A stretch of DNA of 64,000 nucleotides from Promicromonospora thailandica (GTDB lineage: Bacteria > Actinomycetota > Actinomycetes > Actinomycetales > Cellulomonadaceae): contig NZ_JAMTCS010000002.1 in NCBI RefSeq assembly GCF_024171955.1, positions 421,300 through 485,299 of the forward strand. The letters run 5' to 3'. A program made the position numbers and the translations under genes. The notes under the pieces are model-generated. The model saw nothing but the letters and a program-made list of their open reading frames with translations, did not search any database and was not told where the DNA came from. Below, piece by piece: positions 1-9,380 of this stretch. Position 1 is the stretch's first letter, and the number at the start of each line of letters is the position of its first letter.

Positions 1-290
1 TCTCCCTGCGGCTGCTCGCCCCGGGGATCGTCACGGTGGCGCTGTTCGCGATCGTCGCCACGTGGAACAACTACTTCCTCCCGCTCATCATGCTCAACGA
101 CCCGGACCTGTACCCGCTCACGCTGGGCCTGTACCAGTGGCTCGCGGACGCCTCCGGCATCGGGGCCCAGCCCGTGTTCAACCTGGTCATCACAGGATCG
201 TTCCTGACCATCGTGCCGATCGTCATCGCGTTCCTCCTGCTGCAGCGGTACTGGCAGTCCGGGCTGAGCGCGGGCGGCGTGAAGGCCTGA
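1..290 (+). CDS. Sugar ABC transporter permease, C-terminal part (MalG-like)
   Basis: Only the last 95 codons (from base 3) are in the window; the gene begins upstream. The peptide has hydrophobic segments and the stretch ATWNNYFLPLIML, typical of the last part of MalG/AraQ-type (CUT1 family) permeases, which form half of the membrane channel of an oligosaccharide importer. The end GGVKA is also typical of the family. The binding lipoprotein follows 49 nt later on the same strand, so the two very probably form one operon, with the other permease upstream of the window. The nearby ara genes suggest an arabinoside or other plant-derived oligosaccharide as substrate; this is inference. Confidence 0.85.
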   Translation, partial: SLRLLAPGIVTVALFAIVATWNNYFLPLIMLNDPDLYPLTLGLYQWLADASGIGAQPVFNLVITGSFLTIVPIVIAFLLLQRYWQSGLSAGGVKA

Positions 291-339
291 CCCGACCTTC
301 GAAGACCTGAACTACGACGACGTGGAAGAGGGAAAGACC

Positions 340-1683
340 ATGACCATCACCCGCAACCGCCGTGTCGCGCTCGGCGCCATGACCGCGCTGCTCGCCGCCT
401 CGCTCACCGCCTGCTCGGGCGGCGGGGACGGCGGCGGCGGTGGCGGCGAGGGCGCGAGCGCCGAGGAGATCGAGGCGGCCCTCCAGGAGGGCGGCAGCCT
501 CACCTACTGGACGTGGACCCCGCAGGCCGAGAAGCAGATCGAGGAGTTCGAGAAGGCGTACCCGGACGTCGACGTGACGCTCGTGGACACCGTGGGTGCC
601 GGCGACGCCAACACGAAGCTGCAGAACGCGATCGCGGCGGGTGACGGCGTGCCCGACGTGGTGCAGATCGAGTACCAGTCGATCCCGCAGTTCCAGCTCC
701 CCGGCCAGCTCACGGACCTCACGCAGTACGGGTTCGCCGAGCTCGAGAGCCTGTACACGGCCTCGACCTGGGGCTCGGTCTCGCAGAACGGCGGCATCTG
801 GGGCTTGCCGCAGGACTCCGGCCCCATGGCGTTCTTCTACAACCAGGAGGTGTTCGACGCCGCGGGGGTCGAGGTGCCGGCCACGTGGGACGAGTACGTC
901 GAGGCGGCGCGCACCATCAAGGAGCACGACGCCGACACGTGCCTCGCCAACGACTCCGGTGACCCCGGCTTCACGACGAGCATGATCTGGCAGGCGGGCG
1001 GTACCCCGTTCCAGAACGACGGCGAGTCCGTGACCATCGACCTGGCCGACGAGGGCACCACCCGGTTCGCCGAGATGTACCAGCCGCTCATCGACGACGA
1101 GCTGCTCTGCCAGCTCCCGGGCTGGAGCGACGAGTGGTACGCGGCGCTGAACGACGGCACGATCGCGTCGGTGGCGCTGGGCGCATGGATGCCCGGCATC
1201 CTGGAGGACGGCGTGCCCGACGGCGCCGGCAAGTGGCGCGTGGCCCCGATGCCGACCTACGACGGCCCGCCGACCAACGCCGAGAACGGCGGCAGCACCG
1301 AGTCGATCCCGGAGGCGTCGGAGAACAAGCTGCTCGCCGCGGGCTTCCTGAAGTGGCTCAACGCCAGCGACGAGTCCATCCAGGCCTTCATGGAGACCGG
1401 TGGCTTCCCGGCCACGGTCGAGCACCTGGAGTCGGAGGAGTTCCTGGGCTACGAGTCCGAGTACTTCGGCGGCCAGAAGATCAACGAGGTGCTGGCCGCG
1501 GGCGCCGCCGACGTCAACGAGGGCTGGCAGTACCTGCCCTGGCAGTCGTACGCCAACAGCATCTTCGCGGACACGGTGGGTCAGGCGTGGCTCGACCGCA
1601 GCTCGCTGCTGGACGGCCTGGCCGCCTGGCAGGAGGAGAACGTCGCCTACGGCACCGACCAGGGCTTCACGGTCAACGGCTGA
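340..1683 (+). CDS. Extracellular solute-binding lipoprotein of a CUT1 sugar ABC importer
   Basis: A 447-residue family 1 solute-binding protein. It has a basic N-terminus, a hydrophobic stretch and a lipobox (SLTAC) with the lipid-modified Cys near residue 26, then a Gly-rich linker, so it should be anchored outside the membrane. The mature part opens with LTYWTWTPQAEKQIEEFEK, the usual start of this family. ATG at 340 is chosen because GAGGGAAAG lies just upstream; a GTG at 322 is in frame but has a poorer site. It presents its sugar to the permease encoded just upstream. No ATPase is encoded here; CUT1 systems often share an MsmK-type ATPase encoded elsewhere. The substrate is unknown; arabino-oligosaccharide is suggested only by the neighbours. 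Confidence 0.88.
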   Translation: MTITRNRRVALGAMTALLAASLTACSGGGDGGGGGGEGASAEEIEAALQEGGSLTYWTWTPQAEKQIEEFEKAYPDVDVTLVDTVGAGDANTKLQNAIAAGDGVPDVVQIEYQSIPQFQLPGQLTDLTQYGFAELESLYTASTWGSVSQNGGIWGLPQDSGPMAFFYNQEVFDAAGVEVPATWDEYVEAARTIKEHDADTCLANDSGDPGFTTSMIWQAGGTPFQNDGESVTIDLADEGTTRFAEMYQPLIDDELLCQLPGWSDEWYAALNDGTIASVALGAWMPGILEDGVPDGAGKWRVAPMPTYDGPPTNAENGGSTESIPEASENKLLAAGFLKWLNASDESIQAFMETGGFPATVEHLESEEFLGYESEYFGGQKINEVLAAGAADVNEGWQYLPWQSYANSIFADTVGQAWLDRSSLLDGLAAWQEENVAYGTDQGFTVNG

Positions 1684-1707
1684 CAGGCCGAGGGGCCCGA
1701 GGGGCCT

Positions 1708-1769
1708 CCTCGAGAACGACCTGCGGGACGGATTCCGGTGCGGATCCGTCCCGCAGGTCGTTCTCGAGG
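1708..1769. terminator. Perfect 26-bp stem, 10-nt loop hairpin (family C)
   Basis: Bases 1708-1733 are exactly complementary to 1744-1769. The stem base reads CCTCGAGAACGACCT and the loop is TCCGGTGCGG. It lies 24 nt after the binding-protein gene and before the araB promoter, so it probably ends transcription of the importer operon. There is no U-tract. The AACGACCT/AGGTCGTTCTCGA base recurs in the hairpin at 36035-36091. Confidence 0.75.
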
Positions 1770-1801
1770 GCGACTCGTGGCAGCCGCGCAGTCAGGTATC
1801 G

Positions 1802-1815
1802 TGTGAGCGCTAACA
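1802..1815. promoter_or_regulatory. LacI-type operator upstream of araB
   Basis: TGTGAGCGCTAACA is a near-perfect palindrome (one mismatched pair) with the central CG typical of LacI-family sites. It lies about 60 nt before araB, and a -10-like TATCGT (1797-1802) overlaps it, so a bound repressor would block the promoter. The same 14 bases occur before ytfQ at 6695-6708. The regulator is probably a LacI-family sugar repressor, possibly the one encoded at 14071, but this is not shown. Confidence 0.75.
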
Positions 1816-1876
1816 TCCACGAGATCGAGTACGAGCAACGCCCCGCGACGGTGCGGGCAGGACGGAGCGGCAGGCG

Positions 1877-3532
1877 ATGGTGCAGCGGCAGGACGACAGC
1901 GCGGCGCACGGCGGGCTCCAGGAAGCGATAGCGCAGGGCCGCACCGCCCTCGGCATCGAGCTCGGGTCCACCCGCATCAAGGCGTGCCTGGTGGGTCCGG
2001 ACAACGCCCCGCTGGCGAGCGGCAGCCACGACTGGGAGAACCAGCTGGCCGACGGCGTCTGGACGTACTCGCTCGACGCCGTCCGGACCGGGCTGCAGGA
2101 GGCCGTCGCCACGCTGCTCGCCGACGTCGAGAGCCGGTACGGCGTGCGGCTCACCACGGTCGGGGCGCTCGGCGTGTCGGCCATGATGCACGGCTACCTC
2201 GCGTTCGACGAGGCCGGCGAGCTGCTCGTGCCGTTCCGCACCTGGCGCAACACGAGCACCGAGCGGGCCGCCGCCGAGCTGACAGCGCTGTTCGGGCACA
2301 ACGTCCCGCAGCGGTGGTCGGTCGCCCACCTCTACCAGGCGGTCCTCGACGAGGAGCCGCACGTGCCGCGCGTGCGGCACCTGACCACGCTGGCCGGGTA
2401 CGTGCACCGGCAGCTCACGGGCCGGCACGTGCTCGGCGTCGGCGACGCCTCCGGCATGTTCCCGATCGACGTGGCCACCACCGACTACGACCAGCGGATG
2501 CTCGCCGCCTTCGACGAGCGCGCGGCCGGCCGGGTCCCGGCGCTCGCCGGCCTGCTCCCCGCCGTCCTGCCGGCCGGCGCGGACGCCGGTGAGCTCACGG
2601 CCGAGGGCGCGGCGTTCCTCGACCCGACCGGCACGCTCCGGCCGGGCATCCCGCTGTGCCCGCCCGAGGGCGACGCGGGCACCGGCATGGTCGCCACCAG
2701 CTCGGTGGCGCCCCGCACCGGGAACGTCAGCGCCGGCACCAGCATCTTCGCCATGGTCGTGCTGGAGCGCCCGCTGGAGCACGTGCACGAGGAGCTCGAC
2801 CTCGTCACGACCCCGGCGGGGGACCTCGTCGCGATGGTGCACTGCAACAACGGCGCCAGCGAGCTGGCCGCCTGGGCGGACGTGTTCGGCCAGTTCGCGG
2901 CCGCGCTGGGCCGCCCGGCCGAGCCGGGCGCCGTCTTCGAGGCGTTCCTGCGGTCCGCGTTGGACGGCGACGCCGACGGCGGCGGGCTGCTCGCCTACAA
3001 CTACCTGTCGGGCGAGCCGATCACGGGCCTGGAGGCCGGGCGCCCCCTGGTCACGCGCACGCCGGACAGCCGCCTCACCCTGGCCAACTTCGCACGCACC
3101 CAGGTGTACGGCGCGTTCGGCACCCTGAGCCTCGGCATGCGCGTGCTCGCGCAGGAGCAGGTGGGGCTGGACACCATGTTCGCGCACGGCGGCATGTTCA
3201 AGACGCAGGGCGTGGCGCAGCGGCTGCTGGCCGCGGCGCTCGGCGCCCCGGTCGCCGTCGGCCGGACGGCGGGCGAGGGCGGGGCCTGGGGCATCGCGGT
3301 CCTGGCCGCGTACCGGGCGTCCGCCGCCGGGGCCGAGGCCCCGGACCGTGACCTGGGCACCTGGCTGGCCGCCGAGGTGTTCGCCGACGCCGAGCTCGAC
3401 GTCGTCGAGCCGGACGCCGCCGACGTGGCGGGCTACACCGCCTTCCTGGAGCGCTACGAGGCAGGCCTGGCGGTCGAGCGGGCCGCCGTCGCCGCGCTCC
3501 CCACCCGAGACACGCAGGAGAGCGACCGATGA
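1877..3532 (+). CDS. araB: L-ribulokinase, FGGY family
   Basis: A 551-residue FGGY carbohydrate kinase. It begins with the phosphate-binding segment [14 protein letters not shown] and later has [12 protein letters not shown] and [13 protein letters not shown], as in the ATP-binding half of the fold. It resembles the AraB-like branch often labelled xylulokinase, but it is first in an operon with L-ribulose-5-phosphate 4-epimerase and L-arabinose isomerase, so phosphorylation of L-ribulose is the likely job. The stop overlaps the araD start (ATGA), implying coupled translation. The start at 1877 has only a weak ribosome site (GGAGCGGCAGG). A LacI-type operator lies upstream. The main alternative is a xylulokinase with broad substrate range. 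Confidence 0.88.
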   Translation: MVQRQDDSAAHGGLQEAIAQGRTALGIELGSTRIKACLVGPDNAPLASGSHDWENQLADGVWTYSLDAVRTGLQEAVATLLADVESRYGVRLTTVGALGVSAMMHGYLAFDEAGELLVPFRTWRNTSTERAAAELTALFGHNVPQRWSVAHLYQAVLDEEPHVPRVRHLTTLAGYVHRQLTGRHVLGVGDASGMFPIDVATTDYDQRMLAAFDERAAGRVPALAGLLPAVLPAGADAGELTAEGAAFLDPTGTLRPGIPLCPPEGDAGTGMVATSSVAPRTGNVSAGTSIFAMVVLERPLEHVHEELDLVTTPAGDLVAMVHCNNGASELAAWADVFGQFAAALGRPAEPGAVFEAFLRSALDGDADGGGLLAYNYLSGEPITGLEAGRPLVTRTPDSRLTLANFARTQVYGAFGTLSLGMRVLAQEQVGLDTMFAHGGMFKTQGVAQRLLAAALGAPVAVGRTAGEGGAWGIAVLAAYRASAAGAEAPDRDLGTWLAAEVFADAELDVVEPDAADVAGYTAFLERYEAGLAVERAAVAALPTRDTQESDR

Positions 3533-4269
3533 GCGGCACCACCCTGACCGACTACGCACCCGAGGTCCAGGAGGAGGTGGCGCGCGTGCGCGCCGTCGTC
3601 TCCGACCTGCACGCCGAGCTGCCGCGCTGGGGCCTGGTGGTCTGGACGGCGGGCAACGTGTCCCAGCGGGTGCCGAACCCCGCCGTGCCCGACGGCAGCG
3701 CGGACCTGTTCGTCATCAAGCCGTCCGGCGTCTCCTACGACGCCCTGACGCCCGCCGACATGGTCGTGTGCGACCTCGACGGCGCGCTCGTGGACGGCAC
3801 CCGCGCGCCGTCGTCGGACACCGCGGCGCACGCCTACGTGTACCGGCACCTGCCCGAGGTGGGCGGCGTCGTGCACACGCACTCCACGTACGCGACGGCC
3901 TGGGCCGCGCGCGGCGAGGAGATCCCGTGCGTGCTGACGATGATGGCCGACGAGTTCGGCGGCCCCGTGCCCGTCGGACCGTTCGCGATCATCGGCGACG
4001 ACTCGATCGGCCGCGGCATCGTCGAGACCCTGCGCGGGCACCGCAGCCCCGCCGTCCTCATGCGCAACCACGGCCCCTTCACGATCGGCAAGGACGCTCG
4101 GGCCGCCGTCAAGGCCGCCGCGATGGTCGAGGAGGTCGCGCGCACCGTGCACGTCTCCCGCCAGCTCGGCGAGCCCGTGCCCATCGAGCAGCAGCACATC
4201 GACTCCCTCTACGACCGCTACCAGAACGTCTACGGGCAGCAGCCCGCCACCACGGAAGGACAGGCATGA
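3529..4269 (+). CDS. araD: L-ribulose-5-phosphate 4-epimerase
   Basis: A 246-residue class II aldolase/epimerase converting L-ribulose 5-phosphate to D-xylulose 5-phosphate, the exit step to the pentose phosphate pathway. The metal-binding histidines are visible in [11 protein letters not shown] (H116, H118) and in RNHGPF (H181), and the phosphate-binding region is near AGNVSQRV and KPSGVSYD. Length is close to the E. coli enzyme. It overlaps araB by four bases at its start and araA by four bases at its end, so the three genes are one transcript with coupled translation. Confidence 0.95.
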   Translation: MSGTTLTDYAPEVQEEVARVRAVVSDLHAELPRWGLVVWTAGNVSQRVPNPAVPDGSADLFVIKPSGVSYDALTPADMVVCDLDGALVDGTRAPSSDTAAHAYVYRHLPEVGGVVHTHSTYATAWAARGEEIPCVLTMMADEFGGPVPVGPFAIIGDDSIGRGIVETLRGHRSPAVLMRNHGPFTIGKDARAAVKAAAMVEEVARTVHVSRQLGEPVPIEQQHIDSLYDRYQNVYGQQPATTEGQA

Positions 4270-5780
4270 GCACCAAGCCCTACGCGGACCGTGAGGTCTG
4301 GTTCCTCACCGGGAGCCAGGACCTCTACGGCGAGGAGACCCTCGCCCAGGTGGCGGAGCAGTCCCAGGAGGTCGCCCGCGCGCTGGACGCGTCGTCCGAC
4401 GTGCCGGTGAACGTGGTGTGGAAGCCCGTGCTGAAGGACTCCGCCGCGATCCGCCGGGCCATGCTCGACGCCAACGGCGACGACCGCGTGCTGGGTGTGA
4501 TCACGTGGATGCACACGTTCAGCCCCGCCAAGATGTGGATCGCGGGCCTGGACGCGCTGCGCAAGCCGCTGCTGCACCTGCACACCCAGGCGAACGTCGA
4601 GCTGCCGTGGGACAGCATCGACATGGACTTCATGAACCTCAACCAGGCCGCGCACGGCGACCGCGAGTACGCCTACCTGGCCACCCGCCTGGGCGTCGCG
4701 CGGACGACGGTCGTGGGGCACGTCTCGAACCCGGCCGTCACGCGCCGGGTGGGCACCTGGGTGCGCGGCGCGGCCGGCTGGGCCGCGACGCACGAGCTCC
4801 GGCTGGTCCGGTTCGGCGACAACATGCGCAACGTCGCCGTCACCGAGGGCGACAAGACCGAGGCCGAGCTGCGGTTCGGCGTCTCGGTGAACACCTACGG
4901 CGTGAACGACCTGGTCGCGGCCGTCGAGGCGGTCGAGGAGAGCGCGATCGACGCCCTCGTCGCGGAGTACGAGGAGCGGTACGACGTCGCCCCCGAGCTG
5001 CGCGCGGGCGCCGAGCGGCACGACTCCCTGCGGTACGCCGCACGCCAGGAGGTCGCGCTGCGCGGCTTCCTCGAGGGCGTGGGCGCCAAGGCGTTCACGA
5101 CCAACTTCGAGGACCTCGGCGCGCTGCGCCAGCTCCCCGGCCTCGCGGTGCAGCGCCTCATGGAGCAGGGCTACGGCTTCGGCGCCGAGGGTGACTGGAA
5201 GACGGCGGTGCTCGTGCGCGCGGCCAAGGTCATGGGGCTCGGCCTGCCGGGTGGCGCGTCCCTCATGGAGGACTACACCTACGACCTCACGCCGGGCCGC
5301 GAGCTGATCCTCGGCGCGCACATGCTCGAGATCTGCCCGACGCTCACCACGTCGACGCCGCGCATCGAGATCCACCCGCTCGGCATCGGCGGCAAGGAGG
5401 ACCCGGTGCGCATGGTCTTCTCGGCGGACGCCGTCGAGGGCGCCGTCGTCGTCTCGCTCGCCGACATGCGCGACCGGTTCCGGCTCACGGCGAACGTCGT
5501 CGACGTCGTCACGCCGCCGCACGACCTGCCGAACCTGCCCGTGGCGCGCGCCGTGTGGGCGCCGCGGCCGTCGTTCGAGGTCTCGGCCGAGTCGTGGCTG
5601 ACGGCGGGCGGCGCGCACCACACGGTCATGTCGACGGCCGCCGGCCTCGAGGCGTTCGAGGTGTTCGCGAACATCGCGCGCACCGAGCTGCTGGTCATCG
5701 ACGAGGACACCACGCGCCGCGGGTTCGCGGACCAGGTGCGGCACAACGCGGCGTACTACCGCCTGGCCCAGCCCCTCTGA
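4266..5780 (+). CDS. araA: L-arabinose isomerase
   Basis: A 504-residue enzyme, close to the usual 500, converting L-arabinose to L-ribulose in the cytoplasm. Family features are [16 protein letters not shown] at the N-terminus, [44 protein letters not shown] and, near the end, GGAHHTVMS, which carries a metal-binding His. ATG at 4266 overlaps the araD stop (ATGA). It is the last gene of the araBDA operon; the next gene is convergent, 35 nt away. The GC-rich spacer between them has a TGACCC/GGGTCA pair but no strong hairpin. Confidence 0.97.
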   Translation: MSTKPYADREVWFLTGSQDLYGEETLAQVAEQSQEVARALDASSDVPVNVVWKPVLKDSAAIRRAMLDANGDDRVLGVITWMHTFSPAKMWIAGLDALRKPLLHLHTQANVELPWDSIDMDFMNLNQAAHGDREYAYLATRLGVARTTVVGHVSNPAVTRRVGTWVRGAAGWAATHELRLVRFGDNMRNVAVTEGDKTEAELRFGVSVNTYGVNDLVAAVEAVEESAIDALVAEYEERYDVAPELRAGAERHDSLRYAARQEVALRGFLEGVGAKAFTTNFEDLGALRQLPGLAVQRLMEQGYGFGAEGDWKTAVLVRAAKVMGLGLPGGASLMEDYTYDLTPGRELILGAHMLEICPTLTTSTPRIEIHPLGIGGKEDPVRMVFSADAVEGAVVVSLADMRDRFRLTANVVDVVTPPHDLPNLPVARAVWAPRPSFEVSAESWLTAGGAHHTVMSTAAGLEAFEVFANIARTELLVIDEDTTRRGFADQVRHNAAYYRLAQPL

Positions 5781-5815
5781 CCCTCGGCGGGGTGAGTCGG
5801 CGGGGTGAGGCTGGG

Positions 5816-6493
5816 TCAGCTCGTGGCCGAGGTGGTGGCGACCAGGACCGCCGTCGTGGCCGCCGTCAGAGCGTCGACCGCCTTCTTGACGGCGGCACCC
5901 GCCCACTGCGAGTCCGCGATCTCCTTGGCGCGCCGCCGCAGCGCCCTGCGGTCCTGGTCCGGGTAGACCTTGCGCACCAGGTCGGTCGCCAGCAGGAGCG
6001 AGACCAGGGCGGCGGTCCGTTCGTCCGGCGCCGTCCGGCCGATGAGCGCGTCGAGCAGGCGGGCGCGGACGGCGGCCTCCGGCGCCGCGTCATGCGCGGG
6101 CCACCTGGTCGTCGGGAAGAGCCCGAGGACCTTCGCCTGCTCGGCGCGCAGCACCCCGCCGGCGGCCAGCCGGTCCAGCAGGGTCTCGCGCACGCGCCGG
6201 CCCGTCGTGCCCTGCCCGGCCTTCCCCACGGCGTCCTGCGGCGTGCGGCCCTCCGTGGTCGTGAGCACGTCACGCAGCACCGGGTCGGCGGGCGCGGCGC
6301 GGCCGGTCGACCGGAACCGGCCCTTGCGGCCGCCGTCCGTGCCGTCCGACACGGTCAGCACGCCGTGCAGCGCGAGGTCGGCCGCGGCGGCCCCCGCCAG
6401 CCCGAGCTGAAGGTACTGCGTGCTGAGCAGCGGGCGGCCGGAGGTGTCGTCGAGGGCGAGGAGCAGGTACTCCTCGGCGAGGCTGAGCTGCAC
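5816..6493 (-). CDS. GOLPH3/VPS74 (GPP34) family protein
   Basis: A 225-residue protein starting VQLSLAEEYLLLALDD and continuing STQYLQLGLAGAAAADLALHGVL, the hallmark of the GPP34 family. In eukaryotes the fold binds phosphatidylinositol 4-phosphate and retains Golgi glycosyltransferases; the role of the many actinobacterial homologues is unknown. GTG at 6493 is chosen because AGGAGG lies five bases upstream and the family homology begins there, although the frame stays open to 6652. It is divergent from the ytfQ transporter operon and shares a 279-nt intergenic region containing two putative sugar operators. Confidence 0.85.
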   Translation of the reverse strand: MQLSLAEEYLLLALDDTSGRPLLSTQYLQLGLAGAAAADLALHGVLTVSDGTDGGRKGRFRSTGRAAPADPVLRDVLTTTEGRTPQDAVGKAGQGTTGRRVRETLLDRLAAGGVLRAEQAKVLGLFPTTRWPAHDAAPEAAVRARLLDALIGRTAPDERTAALVSLLLATDLVRKVYPDQDRRALRRRAKEIADSQWAGAAVKKAVDALTAATTAVLVATTSATS

Positions 6494-6596
6494 GGGTCCT
6501 CCTGTGGCGCGTCGTCGTGCCTCCAGCAGACCATCGATGGCCGTGCGGGACATCCGCCCCCGGGATGAACCGGCTCCCCTGCGCGGCGGATCGACG

Positions 6597-6604
6597 CAAC
6601 GTTG
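6597..6604. promoter_or_regulatory. CAACGTTG palindrome (candidate LacI-family site)
   Basis: A perfect 8-bp palindrome followed at once by AACCGGTT (6605-6612), in the region between the GPP34 gene and ytfQ. The same CAACGTTG occurs between abfA and the lacI gene (13984-13991). LacI-family operators commonly have such a central-CG palindrome, so this may be a second operator type controlling the transporter. Confidence 0.45.
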
Positions 6605-6694
6605 AACCGGTTGTGGTGATCCTGTTCCCGTGCGGGCGAAAAAGGGGCACACTCGTTACCCGAATGTGACGCCGCGCACTATCTGTTGGCACTT

Positions 6695-6708
6695 TGTGAG
6701 CGCTAACA
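6695..6708. promoter_or_regulatory. LacI-type operator upstream of ytfQ
   Basis: TGTGAGCGCTAACA, identical to the site before araB, 64 nt before the ytfQ start. The shared T on the 3' side extends the identity. It links the importer to the araBDA operon in one regulon. Confidence 0.75.
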
Positions 6709-6772
6709 TTCCAGGTGGGTACCACGCAGCTCGCACCCGCACGACGCCGTGCGGGGATCTCAAGGAGGAGAC

Positions 6773-7774
6773 ATGGCACGCACTACCCTCACCCGTTCCG
6801 TCCTCGCGGCGGTGTCGGCGGCAGCCCTGTTCACGCTCGGCGCGTGCGCCTCCGACGCCGGGTCCGGCACCGGGGGCGGTGGTGGTGGCGGGGCCGACGA
6901 CGGCGTCATCACGCTCGGTTTCTCCCAGGTGGGCGCGGAGTCCGGCTGGCGCGCCGCCAACACCAAGTCCATCCAGGACACGCTGACCGCGGACAACGGC
7001 TTCGACCTGAAGTTCTCCGACGCGCAGCAGAAGCAGGAGAACCAGATCCAGGCGATCCGCTCCTACATCACCCAGGGCGTGGACGTCATCGCCTTCTCCC
7101 CGGTGGTCGAGACCGGGTGGGACGCGGTGCTCCAGGAGGCCAAGGACGCCGGCATCCCCGTGATCCTCACGGACCGCGCCGTCGACTCCGAGGACGAGAG
7201 CCTGTACGAGTCGTTCATCGGCTCCGACTTCGTCAAGGAGGGTCAGATGGCCGGCGAGTGGGTCGTCGACCAGTACGACGGCGAGGGCTACAAGGTCGTC
7301 GAGCTGCAGGGCACCACGGGTGCGGCACCGGCGATCGACCGCAAGGAGGGCTTCGAGTCGGCCATCGAGGGCTCGGACCTCGAGATCATCGACAGCCAGA
7401 CCGGCAACTTCACGCGGGCCGAGGGCAAGACCGTCATGGAGGGCTTCCTCAACAAGCACGACGACATCGACCTCGTCTACGCGCACAACGACGACATGGG
7501 GCTGGGCGCCATCGAGGCCATCGAGGCCGCGGGCATGACCCCGGGCGAGGACATCAAGATCGTCACCGTCGACGCCGTGAAGGACGGCATGCAGGCGCTC
7601 GTCGACGGCAAGATCAACTACATCGTCGAGTGCAACCCGCTGCTCGGGCCGGACCTGGCGGAGATCGCCAAGAAGGTCGTCGCGGGCGAGGAGGTCGAGA
7701 AGCGGATCGTGGTCGAGGACCAGGCGTTCGACCAGGAGGCCGCGAAGGAAGCGCTGCCCACCCGCGAGTACTGA
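6773..7774 (+). CDS. ytfQ: Monosaccharide ABC transporter substrate-binding lipoprotein (YtfQ-like)
   Basis: A 333-residue periplasmic-binding-protein-like domain 4 protein. The signal peptide ends in a lipobox (TLGAC), followed by a Gly-rich linker. The mature start ITLGFSQVGAESGWRAANTKSIQ closely resembles E. coli YtfQ, which binds galactofuranose; Shewanella AraU-type relatives serve arabinose. Further family pieces are DVIAFSPVVETGWDAVL and YAHNDDMGLGAIEAIEAAG. An excellent ribosome site (AAGGAGGAG, 6762-6770) fixes the start. The ATPase and two permeases follow, giving the ytfQRT-yjfF order. In this arabinose context L-arabinose (furanose form) or galactofuranose is the likely ligand. 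Confidence 0.88.
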   Translation: MARTTLTRSVLAAVSAAALFTLGACASDAGSGTGGGGGGGADDGVITLGFSQVGAESGWRAANTKSIQDTLTADNGFDLKFSDAQQKQENQIQAIRSYITQGVDVIAFSPVVETGWDAVLQEAKDAGIPVILTDRAVDSEDESLYESFIGSDFVKEGQMAGEWVVDQYDGEGYKVVELQGTTGAAPAIDRKEGFESAIEGSDLEIIDSQTGNFTRAEGKTVMEGFLNKHDDIDLVYAHNDDMGLGAIEAIEAAGMTPGEDIKIVTVDAVKDGMQALVDGKINYIVECNPLLGPDLAEIAKKVVAGEEVEKRIVVEDQAFDQEAAKEALPTREY

Positions 7775-7790
7775 CGCACAGACCCGAGGG

Positions 7791-7838
7791 CCGGGGCGGC
7801 GCGCTCCGCGTGCGCGTGCCGTCCCGACTCGCCCGGCT
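7791..7838 (+). other. Imperfect GC-rich hairpin between ytfQ and ytfR
   Basis: A stretch around GCCGGGGCGGCGCGC can pair imperfectly with GCGCGTGCCGTCCCGACTC just downstream. Such hairpins after the binding-protein gene often stabilise its mRNA or partly end transcription, giving more binding protein than channel. A clearer one lies between chvE and gguA. Confidence 0.4.
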
Positions 7839-7853
7839 GACAGAAGGTCGAGG

Positions 7854-9380
7854 ATGACCCAGCAGACACCACCGCCCGTCGTCGAGATGACCGGCGTCAC
7901 CGTGGAGTTCCCGCCGGTGACGGCCCTCGACGGGGTCGATCTCCACCTGCGCCCCGGCGAGATCCACGCCCTCATGGGCGAGAACGGCGCGGGCAAGTCC
8001 ACCCTCATCAAGGCCCTCACCGGCGTGTACTCCCCGACCGCGGGGACCATCCTGGTCGACGGCGCGGAGCACCGGTTCAGCGGGCCGGCGGACGCGCGGG
8101 CCCACGGCATCAGCACCGTGTACCAGGAGGTCAACCTCTGCGAGAACCTCACCGTCGCGGAGAACATCATGCTCGGCGCGGAGCCGCGCGTGCTGGGTGG
8201 TCTGAACTGGCGGGCGATGCGCCGCCAGGCGGCGGCGCACCTGCGACGGATGGGCCTCGACATCGACCCGGCGTCCTCGCTCGGGTCGCACTCGCTCGCG
8301 GTGCAGCAGCTCGTCGCCATCTGCCGGGCCACGGTCGGGGACTGCAAGGTGCTCATCCTCGACGAGCCCACCTCCAGCCTCGACGCCGACGAGGTGGCGC
8401 ACCTGTTCGCCGTCATGCGCTCCCTGCGGGACGAGGGCGTGGCGATCCTGTTCGTGAGCCACTTCCTGGACCAGGTCTACGAGGTGTCCGACCGGATGAC
8501 GGTGCTGCGCAACGGCGGCCTGGTCGGCGAGTTCGTCACCGCCGACCTGCCGGCCGCCGAGCTCGTGCAGCACATGATCGGCCGGTCCATGGACGTCCTG
8601 GAGGCCGCCGAGGAGGCAGCCGAGCGCGCCGAGCGCCCGGCGGGCGCCACGCCGCTGCTGCAGGTGGTGGGCCTCGGGCGCAAGGGATCGGTCCAGCCCT
8701 TCGACCTCGACCTGTACGAGGGTGAGGTGGTGGGGCTCGCCGGCCTGCTCGGCTCGGGGCGCACCGAGCTGGCGCGCCTGCTCACGGGCGCCGACCGGGC
8801 CGACGTCGGACAGGCCCGCGTGTCCGGGCGGCCGACCCGGCTGCGGAACCCGCGCGTGGCGATGGGCCACGGCATCGCGTACACGTCGGAGGACCGCAAG
8901 GGGGAGGGCGTCGTGGACGGCCTCACCGTGCGGGAGAACATCGTGCTCGCGCTCCAGGCCGAGCGCGGCTGGATGCGGCCGCTGCCCCGCCGCCAGGTGG
9001 ACGAGCTGGTCGCGGGGTACATCGAGCGGCTCGGCATCCGGCCCGCCGACCCGGAGGCGCTGCTGCGCAACCTGTCGGGCGGCAACCAGCAGAAGGTGCT
9101 GCTCGCCCGGTGGCTCGCCACCGCCCCGAGGCTGCTCGTGCTGGACGAGCCGACGCGCGGTATCGACGTCGGGGCCAAGGCCGAGATCCAGAAGCTCGTG
9201 GCGGAGCTGGCGGCGGACGGCATGTCCGTCGTCTTCATCTCCGCCGAGCTGGAGGAGGTGCTGCGCATCTCGCACCGCATCGCGGTGCTGCGCGACCGGC
9301 GCAAGGTGGCCGAGATCGACGGGGACGGCGCCTCGATGGACCGGGTGGTCGACCTCATCGCCGGAGGTGGTGCGGCATGA
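7854..9380 (+). CDS. ytfR: Sugar ABC transporter ATP-binding protein, two ABC domains (YtfR-like)
   Basis: A 508-residue fused double ATPase of the CUT2 (RbsA/MglA) type. Domain 1 has Walker [10 protein letters not shown] at residues 42-50 and Walker B LILDEPTSSLD; its signature region (GSHSLAVQQLVAI) is degenerate, as in relatives. Domain 2 has a degenerate Walker A (GLLGSGRTEL), signature LSGGNQQKV near residue 407 and Walker [14 protein letters not shown]. It powers uptake through the two permeases encoded next. The start follows GGTCGAGG, and its stop overlaps the next ATG (ATGA). Confidence 0.93.
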   Translation: MTQQTPPPVVEMTGVTVEFPPVTALDGVDLHLRPGEIHALMGENGAGKSTLIKALTGVYSPTAGTILVDGAEHRFSGPADARAHGISTVYQEVNLCENLTVAENIMLGAEPRVLGGLNWRAMRRQAAAHLRRMGLDIDPASSLGSHSLAVQQLVAICRATVGDCKVLILDEPTSSLDADEVAHLFAVMRSLRDEGVAILFVSHFLDQVYEVSDRMTVLRNGGLVGEFVTADLPAAELVQHMIGRSMDVLEAAEEAAERAERPAGATPLLQVVGLGRKGSVQPFDLDLYEGEVVGLAGLLGSGRTELARLLTGADRADVGQARVSGRPTRLRNPRVAMGHGIAYTSEDRKGEGVVDGLTVRENIVLALQAERGWMRPLPRRQVDELVAGYIERLGIRPADPEALLRNLSGGNQQKVLLARWLATAPRLLVLDEPTRGIDVGAKAEIQKLVAELAADGMSVVFISAELEEVLRISHRIAVLRDRRKVAEIDGDGASMDRVVDLIAGGGAA

